NCBI GenBank assembly: GCA_016765255.1
Contig: JAESQI010000040.1
Location: 2,853 to 10,137, forward strand
DNA: 7,285 bases
Reading direction: 5' to 3'
Source of the DNA: Robiginitomaculum sp.
GTDB taxonomy: Bacteria > Pseudomonadota > Alphaproteobacteria > Caulobacterales > Maricaulaceae
The translations under genes were made by a program, and so were the position numbers. Of the stretch, positions 6,120-7,285 are shown piece after piece. The notes under the pieces were generated by a model. The model worked only from the letters and a program-made list of their open reading frames with translations. It was not told the DNA's origin and did no database searches. Every line of letters begins with the position of its first letter. The stretch's first letter is position 1.

Positions 6120-6715
6120 TCCCCAATATCAGCTTTGCCAACATCTACACATTTAGTTACTGGTTTTTTAAGGGGCTTTGGGAGGTCCGGCTTATCGCCA
6201 TAGTCCTTTAAATTATCCATCGTTTTTTGCAAGTTCGTGCCATGTGTAAGCCCTATATACTTCCCGTTATCAGCTGCCTCCACAGGGGTAGACGATGTGA
6301 TAGGTTCTAGAGCATCCGCAGGAAGGCTTCTATATATTTCTTCCGCAGTCCTTAGCTTTTTAAGCGGAAGATCTAATTGCCCTTGATCTTGATCTTGATT
6401 AAGCCGTCCATCTCGCAACATACAGGCAGTACGAACGTAACCAGCTATATCTTCCCAACTATCTTGATGGTCTGGACTTTCTATAAGGCGGCAAACTTTC
6501 GTCCATACCATATTTAACACGTGGCGTATTTCTGGGTCGTTGCATTCTGCTATAACGCTTTCTCCTTTTGCGCAACGAGTAAAATCCGTTAAAGGACTGC
6601 CATATATCTTTCCTCGGTCCTGTGTCACTCTGCGTATAGTCGCATCAAATTGATCAGTGAATGAAAGATCCTTTAGGTCACAAGTAGTTTGCGTAAGCGT
6701 ATCATCAGTCATCAT
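6116..6715 (-). CDS. DUF6378-type phage protein with long hydrophilic C-terminal tail
   Basis: A 199-codon gene. Residues about 24-101 match the pattern of phage DUF6378 proteins: DATIRRVTQDRGKIYG (24-39), then VLNMVWTKVCRLIESPDHQDSWEDIAGYV (66-94). The R..YG start and DSW.DIAGY end recall all-alpha MazG-like nucleotide pyrophosphohydrolases, but that link is inference and no activity should be assumed. Residues 102-199 are polar, with QDQDQ (107-111, from a hexamer repeat), several prolines and a Lys/Asp-rich end. This tail is probably flexible and has no recognised domain. The gene begins ATGATG, so Met1 and Met2 are both possible starts. The A of the first ATG ends the upstream gene's TGA, a 4-base ATGA overlap that suggests coupling with the RuvC-like gene. 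Such genes usually lie in phage DNA-metabolism regions. Confidence 0.75.
   Translation of the reverse strand: MMTDDTLTQTTCDLKDLSFTDQFDATIRRVTQDRGKIYGSPLTDFTRCAKGESVIAECNDPEIRHVLNMVWTKVCRLIESPDHQDSWEDIAGYVRTACMLRDGRLNQDQDQGQLDLPLKKLRTAEEIYRSLPADALEPITSSTPVEAADNGKYIGLTHGTNLQKTMDNLKDYGDKPDLPKPLKKPVTKCVDVGKADIGD
6383..6400. repeat. Short tandem hexamer repeat, TTGATC x2 plus TTGATT
   Basis: Three consecutive 6-base units, the third with one change, encode the alternating Gln-Asp run on the - strand. Because the unit is a multiple of three, slippage would change the number of Gln-Asp pairs without breaking the frame. It lies at the join between the conserved domain and the polar tail. Confidence 0.8.
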
Positions 6716-7254
6716 TCTTCTCCTCTATAGTGGTGCTTACCCCAGTAAGCAATTAGAGCTGCTTCTGCTCGATCAACATGCTTTTTTAATTTCCAATCTT
6801 TAGCATTGCCGGGAAAGAGTTTACTAGCTAATTCCAAAGCTTCTGATTTGTCTGAACTCAGCCTCAAATCTTCTTTCCAGACACGTGGCCTGACATAAAC
6901 TATAGGTATTTCTAAAGCCTCTAGTACTCCTTCCACAGCACCAAAAGACCTACCAAATTTAAAAGTCGATGCCACACCCTGCCCCGGCATAGAATTGACT
7001 TTCTCAAGAAAACATATATCAGGTACGTTTTCGTCAAGTAGCCCTGCTAATTTACTCGCGTTTACGTGCGTAGACTTTACCACATCCATCATCCTACCCT
7101 TTGGCCACTTCTTATTGATGGTGCTTTTAGGTCCACGCTTACGTGTTGTTTTAGTGTAAGCAGGCATATCATATACTGTTAGCACCCCCTTAATCAGAAG
7201 GGCAATGCCCCCCTCACAGCCGGGGTCAATACCACAAATGTATTTATGAGACAA
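6712..7254 (-). CDS. RuvC-like crossover-junction endonuclease (phage Holliday-junction resolvase), TTG start
   Basis: A 180-residue protein with the RuvC/RNase H-like fold signature. GIDPG (8-12) carries the first catalytic Asp, D10. FLEKVNSMPGQGVASTFKFG (82-101) carries E84. HVDRAEAALIAYWG (159-172) carries H159, D161 and E164, the C-terminal acidic cluster. The MPGQG...FGRSFG..EGVL run is typical of phage and prophage RuvC-like proteins. Such enzymes cut branched DNA during recombination or before packaging. The start must be TTG at 7254: an in-frame TAA lies at 7275-7273, no ATG or GTG comes between, and the next Met is residue 30, beyond the D10 motif. A purine run, AGAGGGGGG (7270-7262), lies just upstream. 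A strongly basic segment (K35-R54) follows strand 2. The gene overlaps the next by 4 bases. Confidence 0.9.
   Translation of the reverse strand: MSHKYICGIDPGCEGGIALLIKGVLTVYDMPAYTKTTRKRGPKSTINKKWPKGRMMDVVKSTHVNASKLAGLLDENVPDICFLEKVNSMPGQGVASTFKFGRSFGAVEGVLEALEIPIVYVRPRVWKEDLRLSSDKSEALELASKLFPGNAKDWKLKKHVDRAEAALIAYWGKHHYRGEE
6720..6726 (-). promoter_or_regulatory. Ribosome binding site for the DUF6378-type gene; bears on the choice between tandem ATG codons
   Basis: On the - strand AGAGGAG is followed by AAGA and then ATGATG. Spacing is 4 bases to the first ATG (6715) and 7 to the second (6712), so the second start (protein beginning MTDDTL, 198 residues) fits usual spacing better. The site lies within the final codons of the RuvC-like gene. 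Confidence 0.65.
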
Positions 7255-7261
7255 GTATAGG

Positions 7262-7270
7262 CCCCCCTCT
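7262..7270 (-). promoter_or_regulatory. Purine-rich leader, probable ribosome binding site for the TTG-started RuvC-like gene
   Basis: AGAGGGGGG on the - strand ends 7 bases before the TTG. It is not a canonical AGGAGG, and together with the TTG start it suggests modest translation. The G run could pair with the anti-Shine-Dalgarno sequence in more than one register. Confidence 0.45.
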
Positions 7271-7285
7271 GATTATAAGGAGATG

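Noticed and set aside
7272..7277. Perfect TATAAT on the - strand upstream of the RuvC-like gene
   Set aside because: The -35 position falls outside the window, and the predicted transcript would begin within a few bases of the ribosome binding site. The gene is probably inside a longer leftward operon. It could be revisited with flanking sequence.
7277..7285. AAGGAG directly followed by ATG at the right edge, + strand
   Set aside because: There is no spacing between the Shine-Dalgarno-like bases and the ATG, and the frame cannot be followed past the window.
1..7285. tRNA genes, CRISPR arrays, insertion sequences, attachment sites, defence genes
   Set aside because: Coding regions fill all but about 130 bases, and the gaps hold no cloverleaf, spaced repeats, transposase, or tRNA-like attachment core.

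Overview
The window is a piece of a tailed-bacteriophage genome or prophage, most likely a short-tailed (podovirus-like) phage of a Gram-negative, perhaps aquatic, host. The evidence is a run of densely packed virion and lysis genes on the + strand, facing two small DNA-metabolism genes on the - strand. No host gene, integrase, tRNA, CRISPR array or insertion sequence is visible. The host type is inferred from family resemblance, not shown by the sequence.

Layout: (1) 1-2079 +, the C-terminal part of a very large phage protein of the 'large polyvalent / ejected internal virion protein' kind; its frame is open at the left edge, so its start lies outside. (2) A 56-base gap (2080-2135) with a perfect 16-bp palindrome. 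(3) 2136-5387 +, a 1083-residue tail fibre/tailspike. It has a T7-gp17-like virion-attachment head, two successive pectate-lyase-type beta-helix caps, a beta-helix interrupted by two copies of a roughly 60-residue repeat module, and a separate C-terminal module. (4) 5421-5666 +, an 81-residue coiled-coil plus one-membrane-segment protein, probably a holin or other lysis membrane protein. (5) 5679-6119 +, a SleB-type cell-wall hydrolase, the likely endolysin. (6) 6116-6715 -, a DUF6378-type phage protein with a long hydrophilic tail. (7) 6712-7254 -, a RuvC-like Holliday-junction resolvase starting with TTG. The right edge (7255-7285) holds only the leader of that gene.

The order large internal virion protein, fibre, small membrane protein parallels T7 genes 16, 17 and 17.5. 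After that point a SleB endolysin stands where T7 has its small terminase, and transcription then converges with the leftward unit. The two - strand genes overlap by 4 bases (ATGA) and are probably translationally coupled. The two transcription units meet tail to tail with overlapping stop codons (TTAA, 6116-6119), so no terminator fits between them. A 12-bp inverted repeat inside the hydrolase gene (5923-5975) is the best candidate for a structure acting on the leftward transcript.

I found no evidence of a wholly new system such as defence, toxin-antitoxin or a retroelement. The most interesting points are the modular make-up of the spike (duplicated caps, duplicated inserted repeat, possible self-processing C-terminal module) and the terminator-less convergent junction.
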